Part shown: positions 9,386 to 19,258 of the stretch, in pieces
Numbering within the stretch: the first letter of the stretch is position 1
How the letters are laid out: each line of letters begins with the position of its first letter
NCBI GenBank assembly: GCA_025359125.1
Contig: JANYHI010000083.1
Coordinates: 40,100 to 104,099 of the forward strand
Direction of reading: 5' to 3'
Origin: Cytophagales bacterium
GTDB lineage: Bacteria > Bacteroidota > Bacteroidia > Cytophagales > Cyclobacteriaceae
DNA: 64,000 nucleotides
The notes under the pieces: generated by a model
The model's database searches: none
What the model was told of the DNA's origin: nothing
The model's input: the letters and a program-made list of their open reading frames with translations, nothing else
Position numbers and translations under genes: made by a program

Positions 9386-10159
9386 TTACATCTTTTCAAT
9401 CAATATAACGGCTAATTCTTCTGCTTGCTTTCTGGTATTTTCACCGATAGGTGTGAAGGTTGCAATTTCGATTACACCTAAAACATTATTTTCTTTTTTG
9501 ATAGGAGCCACATACAAAAACTTAGGTGCGGCTGAACCTAATCCACTGACAATTGCATTGCTATAACCTTCGGGCAATTCATCTAAATAAATACTTTTGC
9601 CTGAAGCTGCAGCTTGACCTACCAAGCCTTCACCAAATTCAAATGTTATTTTTTCCGATTCGCCCAACAAGGCAAATGATGCTTTCATTTCTACCATTCT
9701 TTTAGAATTTGAAGTAGTCGCTTTATACAAAGCACCTTGCCCTGCATGTAGCAGGTCGCAAATAGAATTTAAACCTACTTTAGCAACTTCTCCTGCTTTG
9801 GCACTAGTAAGGCTTGTTAAGAAAGTTTGTTTATCTAATGTAATAGCAGCTGCATCTTGTTCACTTTTTTCATTAGCAGAGTCAATACTTTTTTCTTTAA
9901 ATACGATAATTTCTTTCTTTATGCGCTGCAATGCATTGATAGCCACTACCCCCAATGCGAAAGTGATAGCAAGTACAATAAACACTTTAGCGTATACGGC
10001 AGTAGCTAAACCCGATGAAGTCATGCCACCTTTAAATTCTAAATCATGCGGGAGTGTGAATAAAAAATAAATTGAGAGGGCGATGCCCACAAAGAAAAGT
10101 GCTGCAATTGCCAGGCTGCTTTTCTGAGGATCTTTAAATGATTGAATAAACCTTTCCAT
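9386..10159 (-). CDS. membrane-anchored GAF domain protein
   Basis: Two TM helices then GAF with EGLVGQAAASGKSIYLDELPEGY, closely resembling the GAF of the downstream SiaA-like protein. Confidence 0.75.
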   Translation of the reverse strand: MERFIQSFKDPQKSSLAIAALFFVGIALSIYFLFTLPHDLEFKGGMTSSGLATAVYAKVFIVLAITFALGVVAINALQRIKKEIIVFKEKSIDSANEKSEQDAAAITLDKQTFLTSLTSAKAGEVAKVGLNSICDLLHAGQGALYKATTSNSKRMVEMKASFALLGESEKITFEFGEGLVGQAAASGKSIYLDELPEGYSNAIVSGLGSAAPKFLYVAPIKKENNVLGVIEIATFTPIGENTRKQAEELAVILIEKM

Positions 10160-10764
10160 TATTTATAGTGCTTATCAAGTTCTGTTAAAAATTCTACTAT
10201 CTGATCGATTTTCATAACATGATCAATCTGGGTAAGCGAAAGTGCGGCCTTTGGCATGGTATCAATCATGCATTCTGTTGGTTCTTGAACGATCGTTAAG
10301 CCTCCCTTATCCTTAATGTGTTTCATGCCCAATCCACCGTCTCTATTGGCACCCGAAAGTAATATGCCGATTAGCTTATCGCGATACACATAAGCTGCTG
10401 TGCCCAGTGTAATATCAATTGCTGGGCGTGAGTTATTAATCATTTCTTCTGTTGACATGGCAAAATAGTTACCTAATTCTACTGACATGTGGTAGTTAGA
10501 AGGCGCCAAATAAACACCTCCTTTTTTAATTTGATCCTTATCATTTGGTTCTACCACTTGCGCAACACTCTTAATTGACAATGCTTCCACAAACCCGTTA
10601 CGCACATGCTTTAATCGATGCAAGCACATGATTATGGGAAGGTGAAAGGTTTTAGGTAACTGCGAGAGAATCCGGGTTATCCCCTGAAAACTTCCGGCCG
10701 AACCACCGATCACTACTGCCTTGTAGCTATTATTTAAGTTATACTTGTCCATGGCAGTGTGCAC
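10159..10764 (-). CDS. cheB: stand-alone CheB methylesterase domain (no receiver)
   Basis: VVIGGSAGSFQGI, GVYLAPSNYHM, IGILLSGANRDGGLGMKHIKDKGG. Confidence 0.85.
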   Translation of the reverse strand: MHTAMDKYNLNNSYKAVVIGGSAGSFQGITRILSQLPKTFHLPIIMCLHRLKHVRNGFVEALSIKSVAQVVEPNDKDQIKKGGVYLAPSNYHMSVELGNYFAMSTEEMINNSRPAIDITLGTAAYVYRDKLIGILLSGANRDGGLGMKHIKDKGGLTIVQEPTECMIDTMPKAALSLTQIDHVMKIDQIVEFLTELDKHYK

Positions 10765-11589
10765 CTAGTCCTTTACCTTCTTATAAACCTTTTCTTCGTT
10801 GTTAACCACTAAAAATTTGTTGGCTACTTCGCACCAGATGAGAGATTCTTTTGATCCGATGGCGAGGTATCCATACTTAAACATGCTATCATGAAACTTC
10901 TTCAACACCTCATTTTGCAGACTCTGATTAAAATAGATCATCACGTTACGGCATAAAATCAGATCGAACTTGTTAAAGACTTCGCCCTTTACCAAATCGT
11001 GCTTTCTAAAGATTACGTTTTGCAATAGCTCTTTATCAAAAACTGCTTTTCCGTTTTCTTCCTGATAGTATTCTTTCAAAGATTTTTTTCCCTCGTACCG
11101 GATATAGTTCTTTTCATTCAACTCCATGTTCTTGATCGGGTAAGATGCCAACTTTGCTTTTTCTAAAATGGTAGTATCCAGATCAGTAGCATAAAGTTGA
11201 ACGTCTTGAAGTATGCCCATCTCTTTCAATGCGATTGCCATAGAGAGAACCTCTTCTCCCGAAGAACAGCCTGCATGCCAGATCTTAAAGGTTTTGTGGT
11301 TGAGCAATATGCCGGGTATAATTTCATCTCTGATGATCCTCCAAAAGCCCGGATCGCGAAACATTTCAGTAACATTAACAGTAAGCTCATCTAAAAAGTC
11401 ATCCATAAAAGCAGGCTGCTCGTTTAGCTTTTTAAGCAATGTTTCAATAGATAAACTTTTTAGCTCAAGTATTCTTAGCATCCGTCTTTTAAAAGAGGAC
11501 ATGGCATAATTGCGGAAATCGTAGCCATACTTACTTTGAACAAGTTCTGTGATCTTCTTAAGATCGGCAATATCAATGTCTTGTACCAC
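10765..11589 (-). CDS. cheR: CheR-type protein-glutamate O-methyltransferase
   Basis: KIWHAGCSSGEEVLSMAI, LYATDLDTTILEKA, FDLILCRNVMIYFN. Confidence 0.9.
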   Translation of the reverse strand: MVQDIDIADLKKITELVQSKYGYDFRNYAMSSFKRRMLRILELKSLSIETLLKKLNEQPAFMDDFLDELTVNVTEMFRDPGFWRIIRDEIIPGILLNHKTFKIWHAGCSSGEEVLSMAIALKEMGILQDVQLYATDLDTTILEKAKLASYPIKNMELNEKNYIRYEGKKSLKEYYQEENGKAVFDKELLQNVIFRKHDLVKGEVFNKFDLILCRNVMIYFNQSLQNEVLKKFHDSMFKYGYLAIGSKESLIWCEVANKFLVVNNEEKVYKKVKD

Positions 11590-11620
11590 TATTAACTTAT
11601 TAAGGCTATATCAAAGAAAA

Positions 11621-11649
11621 CAAAAATATACTTTCATTATGCTATCAAG
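11621..11649 (-). promoter_or_regulatory. candidate Bacteroidota-type promoter for the cheR-led directon
   Basis: On the minus strand CTTG - 17 nt - TATTTTTG (consensus -33 TTTG / -7 TAnnTTTG) about 35 nt upstream of cheR start. Confidence 0.3.
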
Positions 11650-11779
11650 TAACTTATTCTATCACAAATATTACATAGGTCTCATGTTACCGATAAAGTC
11701 ATTTCATTTTGCGTAAAAAACTACTTGTACTAAAATTGTATGCATATTTTCAAACAGTTCAAAATTAGGCAGTTAGTCA

Positions 11780-12247
11780 CTAAATCACATTGTCTTTTTT
11801 GAAACTGAAGGGTAGCATAGAGGCGGCACTTTTGTTATTGACCCATTCATTTGCCTCGGCCATATAAATAATTTCCATCGGCTTTCCTTGTCGTTGCTCA
11901 AATTCAAGCATCACTTGCCGGCACGCCCCGCAAGGAGCAGCAGGGGTAAGTTCTTTGTGGTTTTTCTTGTGTGCCACCACGGCTATTTTGGTAATGGCCT
12001 TGTTTGGGAATTGAGATGCCAATGCATAGAGGGCTACCCGCTCAGCACACATACAAAGAGGATACGATGCGTTTTCCTGATTGGCTCCTGAAACAAAGGT
12101 GCCATCCTCTAACATAATGGCTGCCCCCACTTGAAATTTAGAATAAGGTGAATAAGAGTGTTCCGTTGCTTCCTTGGCTTTATGAACCAAGTATCTGGAT
12201 TCCTGATCTAATTCTTCTAACGAGTGAAACACTTCAAACTCTTTCAT
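11780..12247 (-). CDS. cdd: cytidine deaminase
   Basis: YSPYSKFQVGAAIMLEDG, CAERVAL, PCGACRQVMLEF. Confidence 0.93.
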   Translation of the reverse strand: MKEFEVFHSLEELDQESRYLVHKAKEATEHSYSPYSKFQVGAAIMLEDGTFVSGANQENASYPLCMCAERVALYALASQFPNKAITKIAVVAHKKNHKELTPAAPCGACRQVMLEFEQRQGKPMEIIYMAEANEWVNNKSAASMLPFSFKKDNVI

Positions 12248-12377
12248 ACAAAAAAATCTAAGTAGGGATTGTAAGGTAACAAAGCTGCTCGAAGTTTAAA
12301 AAAAGATGGCAAAATAAGTTTGGTAAAAGATGTTGTTGCTGTTAGGATTGCATTTTTCGGTTCTATGTTTTAGTTCT

Positions 12378-12385
12378 TAGATTTG
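12378..12385 (+). promoter_or_regulatory. possible -7 element TAGATTTG upstream of saccharopine dehydrogenase-like gene
   Basis: Matches TAnnTTTG about 25 nt before ATG at 12409; -33 element not clear. Confidence 0.25.
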
Positions 12386-12408
12386 AGCTGGTTAAAGAAA
12401 TTTGCATC

Positions 12409-13734
12409 ATGTTAAAATCAATTCTTATCCTCGGAGCGGGGCGTTCATCATCTTCTTTAATCAGCTATTTACTTGCCGCATCCAAAATAAATAACTGGAG
12501 TATCACGGTAGGAGATTTTTCGATAGAAGCAGCCAGAGACCGGATTGGAAGTGCTACAGGGCAAGCCATTCAGTTTGACATTACCAAGCCAGAGAGTCGC
12601 GAAGCTATTGCTAAAGCCGATGTGGTTATTTCGTTAATTCCGGCTAACCTCCATCCTTTAGTTGCCAAACTTTGCTTGCAAGAGGGAAAGCATTTGCTAA
12701 CAGCTAGCTATGTTTCTGATGAGATGAAATCATTTAGCAAGGAAGCACACGAAAAAGGATTACTCTTTTTAAATGAATGTGGATTAGATCCAGGTATCGA
12801 TCACATGAGTGCCATGCAAGTGATCGATAAAATAAAAGCACTAGGCGGAAAACTTTTTTCATTTGAATCTTTTACGGGCGGGCTGATCGCCCCTGAAACA
12901 GATCCACAAAATCCGTGGAGGTATAAGTTTACTTGGAACCCCCGAAACGTAGTGACGGCCGGACAGGGCACAGCAAAATTTTTGCGAGACGGTAAGTATA
13001 AGTTTATTTCTTACCAACAATTATTTAAGCGAACCACTCCGGTAAGTGTTCTGGGCTATGGCGAATACGAGGGGTACGCAAACAGAGATTCACTAAAATA
13101 TTTGGAGAGCTACGGACTATCGGGAATAAAAACCATGATTCGTGGCACGTTGCGCAACAAAGGTTATTGCGATGCCTGGAATGTGTTAGTACAATTAGGT
13201 TGTTGTGACGATACGTATGTAATTGAAAATCTAGATTCATTCACACATTTAGATTTTTTATCACTTTTTATGGATTCAAATTCAACCTCTGTAGAGAAAA
13301 CTTTGTGCACTCGATTTAATTTATTGCCCGATGGTGAGGAGATGAAACGCCTGCGTTGGAGTGGTTTTTTTACTGATGAAAAAATTGGATTATCTCAGGG
13401 CACGCCAGCGCAAATGTTAGAACATATTTTACAAAAACGATGGAAGCTTGTTGCCAGAGACAAAGATTTTATTGTGATGTGGCATCGCTTTGGATTTGAA
13501 CTCGGTGGAAGGAATCGAGTGATGGAAGCTTACCTAACCTGTACAGGCATTAATGAAAATAATACTGCAATGGCGCAGACTGTAGGATTGCCGTTAGCCA
13601 TTGCAGCCAAACTATTGATGCAAGGCAAAATAAAAAGCAGGGGAGTAGTAGTTCCTGTTTCACCCGAATTTTACAAGCCAATATTAGAAGAACTTGGAAC
13701 GCTCGGAATTAAGTTAGAAGAAAAGGAGCGTTAA
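12409..13734 (+). CDS. saccharopine dehydrogenase-family protein
   Basis: SILILGAGRSSSSLISYLL Rossmann N-terminus; NECGLDPGIDHMSAMQVIDKI; length 441 aa. Confidence 0.85.
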   Translation: MLKSILILGAGRSSSSLISYLLAASKINNWSITVGDFSIEAARDRIGSATGQAIQFDITKPESREAIAKADVVISLIPANLHPLVAKLCLQEGKHLLTASYVSDEMKSFSKEAHEKGLLFLNECGLDPGIDHMSAMQVIDKIKALGGKLFSFESFTGGLIAPETDPQNPWRYKFTWNPRNVVTAGQGTAKFLRDGKYKFISYQQLFKRTTPVSVLGYGEYEGYANRDSLKYLESYGLSGIKTMIRGTLRNKGYCDAWNVLVQLGCCDDTYVIENLDSFTHLDFLSLFMDSNSTSVEKTLCTRFNLLPDGEEMKRLRWSGFFTDEKIGLSQGTPAQMLEHILQKRWKLVARDKDFIVMWHRFGFELGGRNRVMEAYLTCTGINENNTAMAQTVGLPLAIAAKLLMQGKIKSRGVVVPVSPEFYKPILEELGTLGIKLEEKER

Positions 13735-14135
13735 AATTTATTCTCATTTGGTTCGATTAAATCCCACAGATTTCCGTAGAGATCTGCAAAAACCGCCACA
13801 GTTCCATAGACTTCAGTTGAGGGAGGTCTTACAATAGTAACATGCTTATCAATTAGGTTTTGATAATCTTTTTTAAAATTATCTGTATTTAAAAATAAAA
13901 ATACTCGACCTCCTGTTTGATTTCCAATTCTGCTTTTTTGTTCCTCGCTAGCTGCTTTGGCAAGTAACAAATTGCAACAAGATGATCCAGGAGGCGAAAT
14001 TAATACCCATCGTTTTGTGTCGCTCAGCTTAGTGTCTTCAACTAATTTGAAATTTAACTTTTCAGTATAGAATTCAATGGCAGAATCATAATCCTCTACT
14101 ACCAATGCTATGTGCGCCAATTTTTGAGTGCTCAT
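13731..14135 (-). CDS. VOC/glyoxalase superfamily protein
   Basis: LAHIALVVEDYDSAIEFYTEKLNFKLVEDT ... TVAVFADLYGNLWDLIEP. Confidence 0.85.
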   Translation of the reverse strand: MSTQKLAHIALVVEDYDSAIEFYTEKLNFKLVEDTKLSDTKRWVLISPPGSSCCNLLLAKAASEEQKSRIGNQTGGRVFLFLNTDNFKKDYQNLIDKHVTIVRPPSTEVYGTVAVFADLYGNLWDLIEPNENKF

Positions 14136-14593
14136 ACTTCCTCTTTATGCTCTTCGTACCAACTATCTGCTGCCAGATTTTTTCCTTCTGCGGCCATTAC
14201 GGCCAGTTGGTCGCACCGCTCATTCTCAACATGCCCTGCATGCCCTTTTATCCAAACAAATTTAGGTTTGAATTTATGATGCAGTGGTATGTATTGTTTC
14301 CACAAGTCAGGGTTTGCTTTCTTAGCGAAATTCTTTTTTTGCCAATTCCAGATCCATCCTTTCTCTACAGAGTCGACTACATATTTTGAGTCAGAGTAAA
14401 TCGTTACAGCTATTCCTTCTTTTTTAATTGCCTCTAACCCTTTAATAACTGCCAGTAATTCCATTCTGTTATTGGTTGTTAACCGAAATCCTTCTGAAAG
14501 TTCTTTCTCATGTACACCAAATTTCATAATCGTGCCGAAACCACCGGGCCCAGGGTTGCCTTGAGCTGCACCGTCAGTATAAATGCGAATCAT
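14132..14593 (-). CDS. rnhA: ribonuclease HI
   Basis: IYTDGAAQGNPGPGGFG, NRMELLAVIKGLEAI, YSDSKYVVDS, WIKGHAGHVENERCDQLA. Confidence 0.95.
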   Translation of the reverse strand: MIRIYTDGAAQGNPGPGGFGTIMKFGVHEKELSEGFRLTTNNRMELLAVIKGLEAIKKEGIAVTIYSDSKYVVDSVEKGWIWNWQKKNFAKKANPDLWKQYIPLHHKFKPKFVWIKGHAGHVENERCDQLAVMAAEGKNLAADSWYEEHKEEV

Positions 14594-15159
14594 TAAATAC
14601 TAAGATTGCTTTTGAAAATCTTTACTGCAATAGACAACAGAATAACACCAAAAACTCTGCGAAGTACTGCGAAGCCTGATTTACCAATTTTCCGTTCCAG
14701 CCATGAACTCGATCGAAGCACGATATAAACAACGACCAGATTTAATACGATGCCCATTAAAATATTGGCTTCATCGTAAACAGCTCTAAGCGATAAAATA
14801 GTAGTGAGCGTTCCAGCACCTGCAATCAATGGAAAAGCAATCGGTACGATAGAGCCAGTACCTTTTGCATCCGGATCATCTTTAATAAGCGTGATTCCTA
14901 AAATCATTTCCATGGCAATGATGAACATAACGATCGATCCGGCCACGGCAAATGATCCAACATCTAAACCAAAAAGATTAAGAATAGATTGACCCAGATA
15001 TAAAAATAATACCATTAACGCAGCAGCAATCAGTGTTGCTGTTTCCGCATATATTCTTCCTTCTCTTTTTCTAATAAGAATGATAAATGGGATGGAACCC
15101 AAAATATCGATTACGGAAAATAGAATCAGTGTAACCGAGAAGATGTCCTTACTATTCAT
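14593..15159 (-). CDS. MarC-family integral membrane protein
   Basis: FSVIDILGSIPFIILI, IAFPLIAGAGTLTTILSL. Confidence 0.85.
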   Translation of the reverse strand: MNSKDIFSVTLILFSVIDILGSIPFIILIRKREGRIYAETATLIAAALMVLFLYLGQSILNLFGLDVGSFAVAGSIVMFIIAMEMILGITLIKDDPDAKGTGSIVPIAFPLIAGAGTLTTILSLRAVYDEANILMGIVLNLVVVYIVLRSSSWLERKIGKSGFAVLRRVFGVILLSIAVKIFKSNLSI

Positions 15160-15309
15160 AGAATATTTTTTTCAAAAGTACCGTAAATATATACATGATT
15201 TAAGTAGGTAATGATTCGATTATGTTTTTTTTAAAATCATCTTGTCAAAAACAATTTGAAACAGATAAAAATTTAATGTATCTAGTCTTAAATTATTTTT
15301 AAAACTAAT

Positions 15310-15939
15310 ATGAAACCATACGAAAAGCTTTTGATTGAAAACAAGCAATGGGCAAAAGAACGTGTTGAGTTGGACAAGGATTATTTTTTGCGCTTATCAA
15401 AACTTCAAGCTCCAGAATTTTTATGGATTGGCTGCTCGGATAGTCGAGTGCCTGCAAACGAGATTACAAACACCGCCCCTGGCGAAATTTTTGTTCATCG
15501 TAATGTTGCCAATCTAGTGGTGCATACCGATCTTAATTTACTTACGGTGCTGCAATATGCGGTAGAGGTTTTAAAAGTACAGCACGTAATTGTCTGTGGC
15601 CATTATGGGTGTGGAGGAATTAAAGCAGCAATGGGCAACCAGAATTTTGGTTTGATAAATAAATGGCTTCGCAATATAAAAGACACGTATTACTACAACA
15701 GAGCAGAATTGAATGCCATTACTAATCTAGACGAAAGAGCCGATAGATTAACGGAGTTGAGCGTGAAAGATCAAGTTATGAATTTGGCGCACACGTCTAT
15801 TATTCAACAGACTTGGAAGACAGAAAATAGACCCACTTTGCATGGATGGGTTTACAGTCTTGAAGATGGAATTTTGAAAGACATTGAAAAGATAGTGCCT
15901 AACTCGCCCATGGATCCTATCTATCAATACAAGGTGTAG
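15310..15939 (+). CDS. beta-class carbonic anhydrase
   Basis: WIGCSDSRVPANEI, FVHRNVANLV, VCGHYGCGGIKAA. Confidence 0.95.
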   Translation: MKPYEKLLIENKQWAKERVELDKDYFLRLSKLQAPEFLWIGCSDSRVPANEITNTAPGEIFVHRNVANLVVHTDLNLLTVLQYAVEVLKVQHVIVCGHYGCGGIKAAMGNQNFGLINKWLRNIKDTYYYNRAELNAITNLDERADRLTELSVKDQVMNLAHTSIIQQTWKTENRPTLHGWVYSLEDGILKDIEKIVPNSPMDPIYQYKV

Positions 15940-15953
15940 AAAGTTCTTATTCC

Positions 15954-16376
15954 TTATTTTTTGTTCATCATATAAAGTAATGCGAGCGCATATCCCTCTA
16001 AGCCAAAGCCTGTAATTAAACCTGCACATTTAGAGGTGATCAAACTTTTATGCCGGAATTCTTCGCGCGCATAAATATTTGAAATATGAACTTCTACTAC
16101 AGGAGTTTTAATGGCTCCAATTGCATCGTGAATAGCAATAGAGGTATGCGTGTAAGCACCTGCATTGAGAATGATTCCATCATAACTAAACCCAACCTCC
16201 TGTAGTTTATTTATTAATTCGCCTTCTACATTAGATTGGAAATAATCAATTTGAATACTGCTAAAACTTGATTTTAAATTTTGGAAGAACGTTTCAAAAT
16301 CTGTGTTTCCATAAACTTCGGGTTCGCGCTTGCCTAATAAATTTAAATTGGGGCCGTTTATAATTTGGATTTTCAT
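15954..16376 (-). CDS. aroQ: type II 3-dehydroquinate dehydratase
   Basis: IQIINGPNLNLLGKREPEVYG, ILNAGAYTHTSIAIHDAI, EVHISNIYAREEFRHKS. Confidence 0.95.
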   Translation of the reverse strand: MKIQIINGPNLNLLGKREPEVYGNTDFETFFQNLKSSFSSIQIDYFQSNVEGELINKLQEVGFSYDGIILNAGAYTHTSIAIHDAIGAIKTPVVEVHISNIYAREEFRHKSLITSKCAGLITGFGLEGYALALLYMMNKK

Positions 16377-16520
16377 TATTCTGATGAGCGTAAGATTTTT
16401 AAAGCAACTAGTTCAGCTAAGTTAGTAAAACTTTCGGCTGTGATGGTTCTCTTTCGTTTATTTAAATTCTTTTGCTAATCCATATTTTAATTAAATGCAT
16501 TTTTGTAATAAAATATTTTT

Positions 16521-17423
16521 TTGGTGAGCTGGCAATCCCACATAAAACAGTTTGGCGACTATTTAAAATTAGAGCGATCCTTATCGGCCAATTCGATTGA
16601 AGCCTATGTTCGGGATGTTGAAAAACTGAATCAGTTTGTTGATTTAAATTTTAAGGGTTTCAGTCCTTTGGCAATTTCAAGCAAGCACTTGCAGGGTTTT
16701 TTGCAATTCATCAATGAGCTGGGCATGAGCACGTATAGTCAGGCAAGAATCTTATCCGGTTTAAAAGCATTTTATAAATACTTGCTTTTTGAAGAATTAG
16801 TAGACAAAGATCCTACCTCCTTAATTGAAGGGCCGAAGATTGGCAGAAAACTTCCGGATACCTTGGAGTATCTTGAGATAGAAAAATTACTAAGCGCCAT
16901 TGATTTATCTAAAGCGGAAGGGGCAAGAAGTCGTGCCATGATTGAGGTTCTCTATAGCTCTGGGTTGCGGGTTTCAGAGTTAGTAGAATTGAAAATTAAT
17001 AACGTCTATCATGATATCGGATTCTTACGCGTAATCGGCAAAGGGAATAAAGAGCGACTGGTGCCTATTGGTAAAGAAGCTCTTAAGTATCTTAAAATAT
17101 ATATTGATGAGATTAGAGTTCATGTGCTGGTAAAAAAGGGTTTTGAGAGCCATGTTTTTTTGAATAACCGAGGAACCAGAATTTCTCGCATTACCGTGTT
17201 TACCACCATCAAAAAATTGGCAGCTATTATTGGATTAAAAAAATCTATTAGTCCACATACTTTTCGTCATTCTTTTGCTACCCATTTAATTGAAGGTGGG
17301 GCGGATTTGAGAGCGGTGCAAGAGATGCTTGGTCATGAATCGATTACGACCACCGAGATTTATACTCATCTCGATCGCGATTATCTTCGACAAGTAATTC
17401 AAGAGTTTCATCCGCGAAGTTGA
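16521..17423 (+). CDS. xerD: site-specific tyrosine recombinase XerD
   Basis: SGLRVSELVELK, HTFRHSFATHLIEGGADLRAVQEMLGHESITTTEIYTH; TTG start in track. Confidence 0.85.
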   Translation: MVSWQSHIKQFGDYLKLERSLSANSIEAYVRDVEKLNQFVDLNFKGFSPLAISSKHLQGFLQFINELGMSTYSQARILSGLKAFYKYLLFEELVDKDPTSLIEGPKIGRKLPDTLEYLEIEKLLSAIDLSKAEGARSRAMIEVLYSSGLRVSELVELKINNVYHDIGFLRVIGKGNKERLVPIGKEALKYLKIYIDEIRVHVLVKKGFESHVFLNNRGTRISRITVFTTIKKLAAIIGLKKSISPHTFRHSFATHLIEGGADLRAVQEMLGHESITTTEIYTHLDRDYLRQVIQEFHPRS

Positions 17424-17453
17424 CGAACCTCTCAATTCGCTTATCTTTGCAGA

Positions 17454-17981
17454 ATGAAGTTGTTTTTTCTGTTTTTTATTTCAGTTAGTTCCTTTTCTGT
17501 TTTTGCTCAATCTATTGATGTGGAGTATGACAAGAACAGAGATTTTACAAAATACAAAACATTCATGTTTGGTGAAAGCCAGATCACTACCCCTGTAGAT
17601 CAGAAGCAGGTGGACGATGCCAAAATGGATAAATGGATTGTAGATGCAGTTACCGAAGAGTTGAAATTGATAGGTCTTGAAAGAAAAGATTCACTCGCAG
17701 ATTTGATTATTACCTATGCCGAAGGCACGCTGGCTAGAACTGATTCAGAGAGGTTGGGACCCTTGGCGTTAACGCCAGGTTCAAATCCGGATAGGAATTT
17801 CACTTTTCAATACAGACAATCAAGTTTGATTATTGATATGAATGATCGAAGTGGTAATTTAATTTGGCGGATCAACTCCACTACTAACATAACCTCCACA
17901 GAAATTGAAAGAATGGTAGATGCCATTGTAGAAAGAGGTTTTAAAAAATTTGGTCGCCTTTATCATAAAAAGAAAAAGTAA
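17454..17981 (+). CDS. DUF4136-like secreted protein
   Basis: Signal peptide then [19 protein letters not shown] ... [17 protein letters not shown]. Confidence 0.7.
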   Translation: MKLFFLFFISVSSFSVFAQSIDVEYDKNRDFTKYKTFMFGESQITTPVDQKQVDDAKMDKWIVDAVTEELKLIGLERKDSLADLIITYAEGTLARTDSERLGPLALTPGSNPDRNFTFQYRQSSLIIDMNDRSGNLIWRINSTTNITSTEIERMVDAIVERGFKKFGRLYHKKKK

Positions 17982-17986
17982 AATCT

Positions 17987-19021
17987 GTGTACCGATATTT
18001 CATCCGCCCGTTTTTATTTCTTTTTGATCCTGAACAAATTCATCATTTTACTTTTTCATTATTAAAAATTGCCGGAAAAATACCGGGTCTTATAAGTTTA
18101 GTCAAGAAATTCTTTGTAGTTGAAAACAATAAATTAAAAAGAGATCTATTTGGAATTCAGTTTGATAACCCGGTAGGTCTCGCAGCAGGTTTCGATAAAG
18201 ATGCCAAGTTAATTGATGAGCTGGCTTGCTTTGGCTTTGGCTTTATTGAGATCGGAACTCTGACCCCCAAGCCTCAACCAGGAAATGATAAGCCGAGATT
18301 GTTCCGCCTGCCGCAAGATCAAGGCTTGATTAATCGGATGGGTTTTAATAATGGAGGTGTTGCGATAGCTGTTGAGCAGTTGAAAAAAAGAAAATCAAAG
18401 GTGATAGTAGGAGGGAACATTGGAAAGAATAAAGTTACCCCTAATGAAAATGCTTTTGATGACTATAAAATTTGTTTCGAAGAATTGTATCCTTTTGTAG
18501 ATTATTTTGTGGTGAATGTTAGTTCGCCTAATACGCCCGGCTTGCGCGAACTACAAGAAAAGGAACCACTCAAAAAAATGTTGGCAGGTGTGAAGCAACT
18601 TAGTTTATCAAAACCCAAACCCAAACCAATTCTTTTAAAAATTGCACCCGACCTAACAGATGAGCAGCTTACTGACATTGTACAGATTTTGATTGAAACT
18701 AAAACGGATGGTGTGATTGCCACAAATACAACCATCTCACGTAATGGGCTTGCTACTGATGTAAAAGAGATTGAAAGAATTGGAAATGGTGGATTGAGTG
18801 GAAAGCCATTGACCAAACGATCAAATGAAGTTATTTCATTTTTGCGCACACGCCTAGGAAAAAATTATCCTATTATTGGCGTAGGCGGTATTATGTCTGT
18901 CAATGATGCAGTAGATAAGTTAAAATCTGGTGCCGATCTAATTCAAATTTACACCGGGTTTGTATATGAAGGGCCTGAATTTATTAAAAAAATTAACCAG
19001 GCTCTCTTAAAAACCCGTTGA
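17987..19021 (+). CDS. pyrD: quinone-dependent dihydroorotate dehydrogenase
   Basis: [73 protein letters not shown] start. Confidence 0.95.
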   Translation: MYRYFIRPFLFLFDPEQIHHFTFSLLKIAGKIPGLISLVKKFFVVENNKLKRDLFGIQFDNPVGLAAGFDKDAKLIDELACFGFGFIEIGTLTPKPQPGNDKPRLFRLPQDQGLINRMGFNNGGVAIAVEQLKKRKSKVIVGGNIGKNKVTPNENAFDDYKICFEELYPFVDYFVVNVSSPNTPGLRELQEKEPLKKMLAGVKQLSLSKPKPKPILLKIAPDLTDEQLTDIVQILIETKTDGVIATNTTISRNGLATDVKEIERIGNGGLSGKPLTKRSNEVISFLRTRLGKNYPIIGVGGIMSVNDAVDKLKSGADLIQIYTGFVYEGPEFIKKINQALLKTR

Positions 19022-19192
19022 AGAATGATTGTGATTATTAAGCACATCCATCGAAAGTGCTAAACTAATTTCATGCGTGTTGAAGTTGAGCGATGAACTT
19101 TTACCGGGTAGTTCAAACACATACCCTAATCTTGCATTCTTATAAACCCCTTGAAGCAGCACTCCATATGTGTTAAAGTTTCTAGCCTTCAT
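19007..19192 (-). pseudogene. C-terminal remnant of a PorP/SprF-like outer-membrane protein
   Basis: MKARNFNTYGVLLQGVYKNARLGYVFELPGKSSSLNFNTHEISLALSMDVL resembles the C-terminal beta-strands of PorP/SprF proteins; in-frame stop a few codons upstream and no N-terminal part. Confidence 0.45.
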
Positions 19193-19258
19193 CTGATCCT
19201 GTAATTGTATGTAGCATCAAGATACTATTAATTTATGTAAAGAAGAGGCTTTGAGTTT

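Noticed and set aside
10159-11589. cheB/cheR as part of a flagellar chemotaxis cluster
   Set aside because: No cheA, cheW, cheY, MCP or flagellar genes nearby; the linkage is to Sia-like genes instead.
16521-17423. Tyrosine recombinase as a marker of an integrated element
   Set aside because: Sequence reads as housekeeping XerD and sits among core genes; no attachment repeats or cargo seen.
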